Shown piece after piece: positions 15,319-23,374 of a stretch of 33,809 bases of DNA. This DNA comes from Actinomycetota bacterium. GTDB taxonomy: Bacteria; Actinomycetota; Acidimicrobiia; IMCC26256; JAGPDB01. The translations under genes and the position numbers were made by a program. Below the pieces are notes generated by a model. The model did no database searches, was not told where the DNA came from, and saw only the letters and a program-made list of their open reading frames with translations. The stretch is from NCBI GenBank assembly GCA_963169585.1, contig CAUJDU010000047.1:1-33809 (forward strand), given 5' to 3'. The first letter of the stretch is position 1; every line of letters begins with the position of its first letter.

Positions 15319-15412
15319 AAGAAACTTTAGGTTTTTGCTCGAAGCGACATCTGGACTGAGCCAACGCAACGCAGCGAAGGAAGCGGAACGAGAAGATAAA
15401 CTAAAGTTTCTT
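15319..15412. repeat. 94-bp element bounded by 12-bp perfect inverted repeats
   Basis: AAGAAACTTTAG at 15319-15330 and its exact reverse complement CTAAAGTTTCTT at 15401-15412 flank a GC- and purine-rich core with GCGAAG, GCGGAA and GAAGCGAC words. CTCG/CGAG inside (about 15338-15392) extends the pairing loosely. The right repeat overlaps the folB stop by two bases. It lies between a plus-strand tRNA and the minus-strand folB, so it could be a bidirectional terminator-like structure, a small palindromic repeat or a decayed mobile element. GAAGCGAC also occurs in the GC-rich block next to tRNA-Val. Confidence 0.6.
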
Positions 15413-15776
15413 AGTTACGGGATCTGCTTATACATACACCTGCAGAGGTGATTTCAACATTTACTGGAGGCTCAAGTTTTTTCAATGTCAATGTTATTTG
15501 CTCAATCAAATCATCTATTTCAAAAACCAACTCCACAATAACTTGCGCGAATCTTTCCATCAAGGAAAATTCTTTTTCAGCAACAACCTTTTCTATCAGG
15601 TCACAAATTAAACCATAATCTGCCGTATCGTTAAGTTCATCAGATTTTCCAGCTTTACTTTGATCCAAATCGAGATCAAGGTCAATTTCGAAAGGCTGAA
15701 CTACATCACGCTCTTCCTTCGTTACACCACAATGTGCCAAAACTTTGATTCCACGTAATTGGATTTGATCAGTCAT
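15411..15776 (-). CDS. folB: Dihydroneopterin aldolase
   Basis: Folate-pathway enzyme converting 7,8-dihydroneopterin to 6-hydroxymethyl-dihydropterin and glycolaldehyde. The 121-aa length is typical. Family signatures: IKVLAHCGVTKEERDVVQPFEIDLDL, shortened as HCGVTKEER and QPFEIDLDLDLD, then LNDTADYGLI, FSLMERFAQVI and LKKLEPPV, which holds the catalytic lysine. No folP, folK or folE is in the window, so the gene is detached from a folate cluster. It follows the Nudix gene by 23 bp and may be co-transcribed with it. Confidence 0.95.
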   Translation of the reverse strand: MTDQIQLRGIKVLAHCGVTKEERDVVQPFEIDLDLDLDQSKAGKSDELNDTADYGLICDLIEKVVAEKEFSLMERFAQVIVELVFEIDDLIEQITLTLKKLEPPVNVEITSAGVCISRSRN

Positions 15777-15799
15777 ACATTAAATCTACTGATTAACTG

Positions 15800-16360
15800 T
15801 CAGCATTTTAGAAATTTATCTTGTTTAACAAGCTTTTCTATAGTTCCAGTTATTGCTGGATCTGTCAGCGTCATACATTTTTCAGGTGTGAACCATTCGA
15901 CGGATTGTGATTCATCCTCTCCGGGGTTGATTTTTAAGTCGTCACTATATCCTAAATAGCGGATATCAAAATGAGTATGACCTGAAGGAGTTTCGTGTAC
16001 ATCTACATAAAATATTTCATTACTTAAGTCTGGCACTACTCCTGTTTCTTCTTTTGTTTCCCTTAAAGCAGCTTGATAAGTAGTTTCATTCTCATCCAGG
16101 TGACCTCCTGGCTGTATCCATAATTTAATCTTTTTGTGTAGATGTAATAGTAAGCCTTGATTTGATATAACGAAAGCTGAGCCCGTAATGTGGCGGTGAC
16201 TGTGCTCTCTCGTAAACGCTTTGTCGCTCATCGTGTTGAGAAGATTGCATGTTTGTGTGAGCGAGCGTTCCTCTCTCGTATCGTAAGGGGTGTGTTTGTT
16301 GAGCTCTGCAAGGAGAGCTTGTGGACGAGACAATGAGGATACGATCGCGTTGTTGGCCAT
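15800..16360 (-). CDS. Nudix hydrolase
   Basis: Hydrolase of nucleoside-diphosphate-linked substrates, 186 aa. The Nudix box is complete (GGHLDENE followed seven residues later by RETKEETGV), preceded by KLWIQPGG. The N-terminal region (LLAELNKHTPYDTREE and HRHITGSAFVIS) matches the pattern of a Nudix subgroup common in actinobacteria, which supports the ATG at 16360. An internal ATG at 16231 would give a protein without this helical part. With either start the gene overlaps the MFS reading frame (by 236 or 107 bp) in a different frame. The specific substrate is unknown. Confidence 0.9.
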   Translation of the reverse strand: MANNAIVSSLSRPQALLAELNKHTPYDTREERSLTQTCNLLNTMSDKAFTREHSHRHITGSAFVISNQGLLLHLHKKIKLWIQPGGHLDENETTYQAALRETKEETGVVPDLSNEIFYVDVHETPSGHTHFDIRYLGYSDDLKINPGEDESQSVEWFTPEKCMTLTDPAITGTIEKLVKQDKFLKC

Positions 16361-17597
16361 ACATAATGAGTATAACGCGTAGCGAAATAATAAGAGTAAA
16401 GACTAAAGCACAAATACCTATAAAAATAAATGCTCCATGCAAAGACGTCCAAGTGGCAACAGCTCCCACGATGAGAGGAGCTACGATCCTCCCCAAAGCA
16501 TCCCTCTGCATCATGCTACATCCAAATTTATGGTATTCGTTAACACTAAGAACTTGAGCTGCACGCTGAGACAATAAGGAATCGCACATAGCCCAGGAAA
16601 GACCATTAAAAAATGCTGCAATAATAGCTACATAAAGACCTGCAATGGTTGTGTACAAAATGACCGAAACCATAACTAACATATAGGAAAATATGAGCAA
16701 TCCCCATTCATAACCATCAGAAAGTTTGAAGTTATTACGTATCCAGGTCATTACTATAATGCCAACAAAAGAAGCTGATACTCCAAATATAATGCCAAGG
16801 GCAGGTTCTACTCCTTGAGACAAGGAACTTACCTGGGCAAGGCATAGCGCCATAAGAGCCATTGACCCACCGCATACAAGATTTTGGAAGAGTACAATGA
16901 GAAGAAGTGTTGAAGGAATCCGTCTCAATTTGTGAATACGCGACTGATTCTCACGTATAGATTCATTTCTTTCAATATCGCCTATACGCCGGTCAAACCT
17001 TTCTTGAGTCGAGTCAGCATTCAATACTTCTTCATAGGAATCCATTCCACATTCAGGGAAGAGAAAAGTGAATGCGTAAACTACAATAAATATAGATATT
17101 GCAATCACCATAGGTGCGACCATAAATCCACTTAACGCAATGGGTGCAATAATTGCACTCGCGCATAAGTAACCGCTTTCTTTAGCACCCACAAAACGTG
17201 AAGCAAATTTTGGATCGTTTGCTGTATATGAATGCGTGATACGTGGAAATGTAGATTCAAGTGCCACCTTTGATGTACTTGCAATAAAAGCAACTGCAAT
17301 GAATATTGCAAGATTATCGATAAATAAAAGTGCACTAGAAGATATGATACCGACCCCGGCCCCTAAGCGTTGTGAAGACAAGACGGTCATATGCAAAAAG
17401 ATTTTCTTTGATAATGGCTGCGAAAAGATGATCGTACCTTGAAGCGCAATACTTGTTGCTGCAGACGTCATGGGTGATACATCGAACCGTGCCATCAATA
17501 AAATCCAGACAGAAGCCATTAGAGCCGTTCGACCGGCCACAGCTAAATGTCCTATTGCATAAAAAGGCCGCTCCGGCGAATCTCGCATAATGCGCAT
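16125..17597 (-). CDS. Major facilitator superfamily transporter
   Basis: 490-aa protein with about 12 hydrophobic segments split into two halves by a charged cytoplasmic loop (around DSTQERFDRRIGDIERNE). The overall layout and the basic loop after the second helix fit MFS efflux-type carriers; the substrate is not recognisable. The last membrane helix ends near RVILIMYG at about 16360. The remaining 78 residues are a polar tail that lies entirely within the Nudix gene, in another frame. Starts: ATG 17597 or ATG 17588, both inside an unusual tandem of GCATAATGC repeats; no Shine-Dalgarno is visible. The gene follows gyrA by 172 bp on the same strand. Confidence 0.8.
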   Translation of the reverse strand: MRIMRDSPERPFYAIGHLAVAGRTALMASVWILLMARFDVSPMTSAATSIALQGTIIFSQPLSKKIFLHMTVLSSQRLGAGVGIISSSALLFIDNLAIFIAVAFIASTSKVALESTFPRITHSYTANDPKFASRFVGAKESGYLCASAIIAPIALSGFMVAPMVIAISIFIVVYAFTFLFPECGMDSYEEVLNADSTQERFDRRIGDIERNESIRENQSRIHKLRRIPSTLLLIVLFQNLVCGGSMALMALCLAQVSSLSQGVEPALGIIFGVSASFVGIIVMTWIRNNFKLSDGYEWGLLIFSYMLVMVSVILYTTIAGLYVAIIAAFFNGLSWAMCDSLLSQRAAQVLSVNEYHKFGCSMMQRDALGRIVAPLIVGAVATWTSLHGAFIFIGICALVFTLIISLRVILIMYGQQRDRILIVSSTSSPCRAQQTHPLRYERGTLAHTNMQSSQHDERQSVYERAQSPPHYGLSFRYIKSRLTITSTQKD

Positions 17598-17611
17598 AAT
17601 GCGTATTATGC
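17585..17611. promoter_or_regulatory. Three contiguous 9-bp near-palindromes at the MFS start codon
   Basis: GCATAATGC (17585-17593), GCATAATGC (17594-17602) and GTATTATGC (17603-17611, equal to GCATAATAC on the other strand) abut exactly. Each is symmetric about its central base. They cover both candidate start codons of the MFS gene, a plausible place for an autoregulatory or translational control site. Confidence 0.4.
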
Positions 17612-17769
17612 ACCTTTTTTAGTTGAATCTCAATTGCATTTTTTTTGTAAGGAGGCCTGGCCTCCCATAAAGGATAAAACGGACGTCGTACCAGGCGTAT
17701 GGTCGAAAACAGCTAAATTTTCAAGCTTAATCGGCCCAACGCGGATAGAACAGCGTTAGCACACAAACT

Positions 17770-20187
17770 TTATACGGTGTCAGCCACAGGAGAAACTCCG
17801 ATAATTGTTCCTGTAAGCCCCTTAACCTTAGCTCCGGAACCTTCCCTATCCTGCAATGCTATGACGGTAGTAGCACAATCACTCGACGTTGTTTCAGTCA
17901 AGAAAGTCGTCTCATCCCCAAGTGCGATACACATATCAACAACTAAACCTCTAGATGGTTGAATACGCATCGCCTTCATACCTGTGCCACCTCTAGATTG
18001 GAGAGTCAAAGAATTAATATGCATTCTTTTCGCATAGCCCTTGTTCGTAGTTATCACACAATCATCATCTTCATAAACACTAATAGAAGCAATAACTTCA
18101 TCGTCGTTCTTTACTTTCATAGCACGAACAGTTCCAGCTGTCCGCGAAGTACTTCGAACGTCAGAAAGCAGAAATCTAATCCCTTGACCACTTCTAGTGA
18201 CCATCACCATTTGATGATCTTTGTCCTCATGAACTTCGCTTGCAGAAACAATAGCTTCCCCACTAGCAAGTTTTGCGCACACTACCCCATCTTTTCGCGT
18301 AGCAATTTCTTGCAACACTTGTGCATCAATTTTCTTTATCCCACCCTTATTTGTAACAAGAGCAATCGCTTCAATATTGTCGATATCAATTATTCCAACT
18401 GGTTTTTCACCCGATGAAAAAGAAACCATCGCAGAAACAGCACCCAAGCGATCTTTTGGAAGTTCATAACAAGGTATTCGGTATGCCCTCCCCAAATTTG
18501 AAACAACAAGCAAACTATTCAAGCTTGTTAACTCGTAGACAGACTCGATCGCATCACGATCTTTTGTACCAGTAATTTTAGATGCTTTTGAATTTGCAGG
18601 TATCGCACGAACATAGTTCCGCGCAGACACATTAACTACAAGGTCTTCTTCTGCAATAAGTGCCGTTGTTGAAAGCTCACCACTATCTTGTTTTTCTATT
18701 TTTGTTCTTCGCGGTGCAACCAACGTACCCATGTATTCTTCAAGGTCAGTTTTTATTAGCTCACGAACCTTTGCTGGAGACTTTAAAAGAGCATTTAACT
18801 CTTTAATTTCCTTATTCAAAGCTTTTAGTTCTAGTGCTAATTCTTTTTGGCCAAGTTCAGTCAATCTACCTAAAGCCAAGTCTAAAATATGGTTAGCTTG
18901 GATCTCTGAGAAAGCGAACTTACCCGTCATCAATTTTGTTCTCGCAACCGAACGATCTTTCGATGCTCTAATTGTTTTAATAATTGCATCGATCATGTCA
19001 ACAGCACGAACAAGTCCTTCAACAATATGACATCGGGCTTGAGCTTTTTCAAGTCTGAATGCGCTTCTCCTTCGAATGACTTCAACCTGATGGGTTACCC
19101 ATGCGCGCAACATATCATCTAAATTCAATGTTTGCGGGACGCCATCAACTAGAGCGATCATATTTACTGGAATAGATGATTGAAGAGTTGTGTGCTTATA
19201 CAAGTTGTTTAGGACAACAGATGCATCTGTACCGAGTTTACAATCGATAACCAATCGAGTTTGTCCTTGCCCAGATTCGTTTCGGATATCTTTAACTCCC
19301 GATATAGTTCCTGACTCAACAGCTTCTGCCGCTTTTTCTGCAATAGATTCAATTGATGTTTGATACGGAACAGAAGTTATTACTATAGAAGTTTTACCTT
19401 TGGATTCTTCCAGAATATGTTCACCTCGTACCCGTATAGATCCACGTCCTTTGGAGTACATATCATTAATTCCATCAGTTCCCAATATCGTTGCGCCTGT
19501 AGGGAAATCTGGTCCTTTAATTATTTTTGCTAGTTCTTTCGACGTTGCTTCCTCATGGTCGATTAGATAGATAGCTGCTTTGATTACTTCTATAGGGTTA
19601 TGAGGTGGGATATTCGTTGCAATTCCAACAGCGATACCTTGGCTACCATTAATTAATATATTTGGAATACGAGAAGGTAAAACGACTGGTTCGAGTTGAG
19701 AAGCATCAAAATTATCAACGAAATCAACAGTATCTTCATCTATGTCTCTAAGTAATTGATCGGCAACAAGAGATAGCCGACACTCTGTATAACGCATTGC
19801 TGCTGCAGGATCATTTGGTGAACCAAAATTACCATGAGGATCTATAAGGGGAAGTGATAAAGAGAAATGTTGACCCATCCTGACTAGTGCTTCATATATG
19901 CTTTGGTCACCATGTGGGTGATATCGCCCCATCACATCACCAATAACTCGAGCAGATTTCACGAAAGGTCTATCACTCCTAATTCCAGCATCATGCATAG
20001 CCCATAAAATTCTTCGATGCACAGGCTTCAAACCATCTCGTACATCAGGTAAAGCACGTGAGACGATAACACTCATCGCATATTCGAGGAATGCACTCTC
20101 CACTTCATCTACAAGTGCTTTTGTTGGTACTTGCGCATCAAAAAGTGATAGCTCGTTTTTCTTTGACTTTTTTGTTTTTGCCGGCAT
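17770..20187 (-). CDS. gyrA: DNA gyrase subunit A
   Basis: DNA-cleaving subunit of the type IIA topoisomerase that introduces negative supercoils. Signatures: DGLKPVHRRILWAM, GDVMGRYHPHGD, AAAMRYTECR with catalytic Tyr133, and a C-terminal beta-pinwheel with a GyrA-box variant QSRGGTG (about 17990-18010). The ATG at 20187 is preferred because AAGGAG is correctly spaced for it; a GTG six bases earlier overlaps that ribosome-binding site. The quinolone-determining segment reads HPHGDQSIYE: Gln at E. coli position 83 and Glu at position 87. It lies 87 bp after gyrB, with a long palindrome between them. The GyrA box argues for gyrase, but a ParC-like second enzyme cannot be excluded without the rest of the genome. 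Confidence 0.92.
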   Translation of the reverse strand: MPAKTKKSKKNELSLFDAQVPTKALVDEVESAFLEYAMSVIVSRALPDVRDGLKPVHRRILWAMHDAGIRSDRPFVKSARVIGDVMGRYHPHGDQSIYEALVRMGQHFSLSLPLIDPHGNFGSPNDPAAAMRYTECRLSLVADQLLRDIDEDTVDFVDNFDASQLEPVVLPSRIPNILINGSQGIAVGIATNIPPHNPIEVIKAAIYLIDHEEATSKELAKIIKGPDFPTGATILGTDGINDMYSKGRGSIRVRGEHILEESKGKTSIVITSVPYQTSIESIAEKAAEAVESGTISGVKDIRNESGQGQTRLVIDCKLGTDASVVLNNLYKHTTLQSSIPVNMIALVDGVPQTLNLDDMLRAWVTHQVEVIRRRSAFRLEKAQARCHIVEGLVRAVDMIDAIIKTIRASKDRSVARTKLMTGKFAFSEIQANHILDLALGRLTELGQKELALELKALNKEIKELNALLKSPAKVRELIKTDLEEYMGTLVAPRRTKIEKQDSGELSTTALIAEEDLVVNVSARNYVRAIPANSKASKITGTKDRDAIESVYELTSLNSLLVVSNLGRAYRIPCYELPKDRLGAVSAMVSFSSGEKPVGIIDIDNIEAIALVTNKGGIKKIDAQVLQEIATRKDGVVCAKLASGEAIVSASEVHEDKDHQMVMVTRSGQGIRFLLSDVRSTSRTAGTVRAMKVKNDDEVIASISVYEDDDCVITTNKGYAKRMHINSLTLQSRGGTGMKAMRIQPSRGLVVDMCIALGDETTFLTETTSSDCATTVIALQDREGSGAKVKGLTGTIIGVSPVADTV

Positions 20188-20202
20188 TGCCACTCCTTCT
20201 TA

Positions 20203-20267
20203 CTGGGGGTCTGATCCCCCAAATAGGACATTTGCGATATGTCTGATTTGGGGGATCAGACCCCCAG
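20203..20267. repeat. REPIN-like palindromic element between gyrB and gyrA
   Basis: Two perfect 22-bp inverted arms (20203-20224 and 20246-20267), each with core GGGGGTCTGATCCCCC or its complement, flank a 21-bp spacer. The spacer pairs again through GACAT (20227-20231) and ATGTC (20239-20243). Each arm contains its own GGGGG/CCCCC mini-palindrome. The transcript would form a hairpin of about 27 bp. It occupies most of the gyrB-gyrA gap, ending just before the gyrA ribosome-binding site. No target duplication is evident, and no second copy is in the window. Confidence 0.85.
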
Positions 20268-20274
20268 CAGCTCA

Positions 20275-22239
20275 TTAGATATCTATATTTTCTACTTCTT
20301 TTGCGTTCGATTCAATAAATGCTCTACGGGCACCTGCATCATCGCCCATAAGTCGAGACAGAACATCGTCACAAATTGATGCTTGGTCAATATCAATTCG
20401 TACCAAACGTCGAGTCTGCGCATTCACTGCAGTTTCCCTTAACTCTTTAGCGTCCATTTCACCCAAACCCTTGAAACGTACAAACCGCAAATTTGCTCTC
20501 GGATTTTTTTGAATCAAGTCTTGTCGCTGTGCTTCATCAGCAACATAGATTTTTTCTCCCTTTATTTCTGTCGAGTACAAAGGAGGTTGAGCAACATACA
20601 AACATCCAGCTTCAACCAATTCAAGCATCTGACGGAAAAAGAAAGTAATCAACAAGGTCCGAATGTGGCCACCATCGACATCAGCATCTGCCAATATGAT
20701 TATTTTTTTGTATCTCAGTTTTTCTATATCAAAATCCGAACCGATTCCAGCACCAATGGAGCTAACCAATGCTTGAATCTCAGCATTTTTTAATATTTTA
20801 TCTAGTGGAGCTCGCTCAACGTTAAGAATTTTTCCACGCAAAGGCAAAATGGCTTGGGTTTTTGGATTACGCGCATCCTTAGCACTACCTCCAGCAGAAT
20901 TTCCTTCAACAATGAACAATTCACATTCATCTGCTTTTTTCGAAGAACAATCTGCTAATTTCCCAGGGAGCCCACCTGAATCTAAAGACGATTTCCTTCT
21001 TGTTAATTCTTTAGCTTGCTTAGCGGCCTTTCGAGCTTTACTCGCTCCAACTGCCTTATTTATAAGAGATTTTGCTTCGGAAGGATTTTGCTCTAACCAA
21101 GTAAAAAAGAAATCGCTAGTTGCTTTTTCTACGGCTGAACGCATAGCAGTATTTCCTAGTTTTGTTTTAGTTTGGCCTTCAAATTGAGGTTCACTTAAAC
21201 GCACACTTACAACCGCACACATCCCTTCACGCACATCTTCACCAAAAAGATTGGAATCTTTTTCTTTCAACAATCCCGATTGACGTGCATATTTATTACA
21301 AGCACTAGTTAGAGCACGTTTAAATCCTTCAGCATGCATTCCTCCTTCAGTAGTCGAAATACCATTAGCAAAACTATACAAACCTTCGTGATAAGAATTA
21401 TTCCATTGCCAAGCAATATCTATTTCACCATCTTCGACTTGTGTTGAAAAAGAACCAATAGAATTAAATAATGCAGTTTTACTCGCATTTAAATGTTTAA
21501 CAAAATCTACAAGGCCACCTTTATAGCTATATGTTTCTTCACGCTCATGACCTTTTCTTTCATCATGAAAGCCAATAACAAGACCTTTGTTTAGAAAGGC
21601 CATAATTTGTAGACGTTCACAGATCGTCTGTGATTTAAAATTTACCTCGTCAAAAACTCTTTCATCAGGCCAAAAAGTTATCGTTGTACCTGTTCGTGTT
21701 TTTGGAATACTTGATATTTTTTTAAGTTTGCCTTGAGCTACACCTGAGCGAATACTCTTACCAGAACCAAGAGCAGCAAACGACATCTCATATGCCCCGC
21801 CATCTCGTTCTATATGAAGATCTAGTCTTGATGAAAGTGCGTTTACGACACTTATTCCTACCCCGTGCAGACCACCAGATACTTTATAGCCACCATCACC
21901 GAATTTTCCCCCAGCATGTAATGTAGTTAAAACAATTTCAGCTGCTGATTTTTTTGGATATTGCGGATGAGGGTCAACAGGGATACCTCGACCATTATCA
22001 GATACACGACAAGAACCATCTTTGTTAATCGTTATATCAATCCGGGTGCAATGTCCTGCCATTGCTTCATCGATCGAATTATCAACGACTTCCCAGACTA
22101 GGTGATGTAATCCTTGAGAACCGGTAGAGCCAATATACATACCTGGTCGTTTACGAACCGGGTCGAGTCCTTCTAAAACGGTGATATTGCTAGCGTCGTA
22201 AGAAGTGTTATTAGTTTTTTGAGTTTTTGTTGATGCCAT
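20275..22239 (-). CDS. gyrB: DNA gyrase subunit B
   Basis: ATPase and metal-binding subunit of gyrase, 654 aa. GHKL ATPase motifs: EVVDNSIDEA, DNGRGIPVD, HAGGKFGDGGYKVSGGLHGVG. TOPRIM motifs: VEGNSAGGSAK, LPLRGKILNVE and ADADVDGGHIR. C-terminal FKGLGEMDAKEL is typical. The N-terminal segment VLEGLDPVRKRPGMYIGST and the MAFLNKGL region look like GyrB rather than ParE. In the usual EGDSAGG the Asp, at the position equivalent to E. coli 426, is Asn (codon 20899-20901). The catalytic Glu and DxD acids are retained. The gene precedes gyrA, but no dnaA, dnaN or recF is nearby. Confidence 0.94.
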   Translation of the reverse strand: MASTKTQKTNNTSYDASNITVLEGLDPVRKRPGMYIGSTGSQGLHHLVWEVVDNSIDEAMAGHCTRIDITINKDGSCRVSDNGRGIPVDPHPQYPKKSAAEIVLTTLHAGGKFGDGGYKVSGGLHGVGISVVNALSSRLDLHIERDGGAYEMSFAALGSGKSIRSGVAQGKLKKISSIPKTRTGTTITFWPDERVFDEVNFKSQTICERLQIMAFLNKGLVIGFHDERKGHEREETYSYKGGLVDFVKHLNASKTALFNSIGSFSTQVEDGEIDIAWQWNNSYHEGLYSFANGISTTEGGMHAEGFKRALTSACNKYARQSGLLKEKDSNLFGEDVREGMCAVVSVRLSEPQFEGQTKTKLGNTAMRSAVEKATSDFFFTWLEQNPSEAKSLINKAVGASKARKAAKQAKELTRRKSSLDSGGLPGKLADCSSKKADECELFIVEGNSAGGSAKDARNPKTQAILPLRGKILNVERAPLDKILKNAEIQALVSSIGAGIGSDFDIEKLRYKKIIILADADVDGGHIRTLLITFFFRQMLELVEAGCLYVAQPPLYSTEIKGEKIYVADEAQRQDLIQKNPRANLRFVRFKGLGEMDAKELRETAVNAQTRRLVRIDIDQASICDDVLSRLMGDDAGARRAFIESNAKEVENIDI

Positions 22240-22280
22240 TAATTGCCATTCTAATGGTCATTATTTGCTGATAATTGGTT

Positions 22281-23312
22281 CTATGCGAGAGAAACAGCTT
22301 CTTTTTGACCCGTCACACCATTTCTTGGAAAAATACTGCCACCATTAAAATATGTGCTCGTAGCAATTTCATGCTCTGGCCTAAAGCCTGGTGTTGTATC
22401 TCGTAGAATCAATGGGCAAAGACCTGTGCTTTCATACTTTACTCGCGTGTTAGCACCAATACTAAAGCTATCTCCTGGTTTAAGTTCTTGTATAGTTTCC
22501 CCAACAAGGCTAGGGATACCATCAATAAATTCAATGTGATCTGGCTCTAGCAAAGATGAACATCGCAATATTCCTATACCAGAAAGTACTTCGATCTTCA
22601 TAGGGGTAGGCCCTAAATAGACAACATCATCTCCGAGACTATTAACTATGATCAACACTCTTGAATTATCTTCAAGCCTATTATTTTTGATAGCCAAAAG
22701 TGAATAGTCCCACTGTTGGGCGTCTACATCATGAGAACCCCTAACATTATTATCAACAGAATTCTTTATATCTACAGGTTGGCTATTTATGTAGTCGCCA
22801 GGCTCTAAATATTGAAAAAGAGATGACCCTTGAGCAATAAATGGTGTCCGTTCAATAATATCTAATATTTCGGGTTTATTAGCTGTCCTTGCATGGCGAC
22901 TTGGATGCTCATCTACTAAATATGTATCACCAAAAACGTTAAGTCTCACTTGAACACCACCAGGTATATGCACCCCATGGTGCAAGTCTCCAAGTATTCG
23001 CGTAACGTGTTCGCTGAATCCCGATTCACTTTCTCGATCTGGATCAATGTATTCGACAACAATAGATTGTCCAGTGTTATTACGCCTTAATGCGTCTGGT
23101 GATATCGATAGAATATGCCCATCGCCTCTAGCAGTGAACTCATAGACTCCTGCTTGAAGAAATATTTTACTGGCGACATTGCCTGAGACACTATGTCCTA
23201 ATATTGCTTGGACTTCCCTACCACCAAGTTTAGTGTTAATACGAACAGGATTTCCTTCTTCGTCAAAGTGGCGTCTTCGTCCATAAATAAAATCATCCGA
23301 TGATTGCATCAT
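22281..23312 (-). CDS. Unknown soluble protein upstream of gyrB, possibly cupin-like
   Basis: 343-aa acidic, soluble protein that I do not recognise. It has no signal peptide or membrane helix. Two stretches, EPGDYINSQPVD and LKPGDSFSIGANTRVKYES, each have the PGD-plus-beta-strand look of cupin barrels, and HHGVHIPGGVQVRLNVFGD resembles a metal-binding first motif. The assignment is weak. The start has two consecutive ATG codons without a Shine-Dalgarno. It ends 41 bp before gyrB and may be co-transcribed with it. The conserved-looking ordered motifs suggest a real gene rather than a chance frame. Confidence 0.7.
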   Translation of the reverse strand: MMQSSDDFIYGRRRHFDEEGNPVRINTKLGGREVQAILGHSVSGNVASKIFLQAGVYEFTARGDGHILSISPDALRRNNTGQSIVVEYIDPDRESESGFSEHVTRILGDLHHGVHIPGGVQVRLNVFGDTYLVDEHPSRHARTANKPEILDIIERTPFIAQGSSLFQYLEPGDYINSQPVDIKNSVDNNVRGSHDVDAQQWDYSLLAIKNNRLEDNSRVLIIVNSLGDDVVYLGPTPMKIEVLSGIGILRCSSLLEPDHIEFIDGIPSLVGETIQELKPGDSFSIGANTRVKYESTGLCPLILRDTTPGFRPEHEIATSTYFNGGSIFPRNGVTGQKEAVSLA

Positions 23313-23374
23313 AATATTCTATGGTGTAGCGCATACTAACGTCAACAATACATGCCTATATGTTTAAAACTGAT

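Noticed and set aside
17651-17665. GC-rich palindrome GGAGGCCTGGCCTCC between gyrA and the MFS gene, considered as the gyrA terminator
   Set aside because: On the minus strand it is followed by TTAC and an A-run, not a T-tract; the eight Ts lie before it on the plus strand. The stem is only 6 bp with a 3-base loop.
17959-18417. 152-codon plus-strand frame inside gyrA
   Set aside because: It lies wholly within the well-supported gyrA coding region on the opposite strand, has a low-complexity His/Ser/Asn composition and no start signal.
22246-22257. CCATT-CT-AATGG palindrome upstream of gyrB as an autoregulatory site
   Set aside because: Short, AT-rich and without a second copy; the next few bases repeat TGCCATTAAT by simple similarity. 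Not enough to support a claim.
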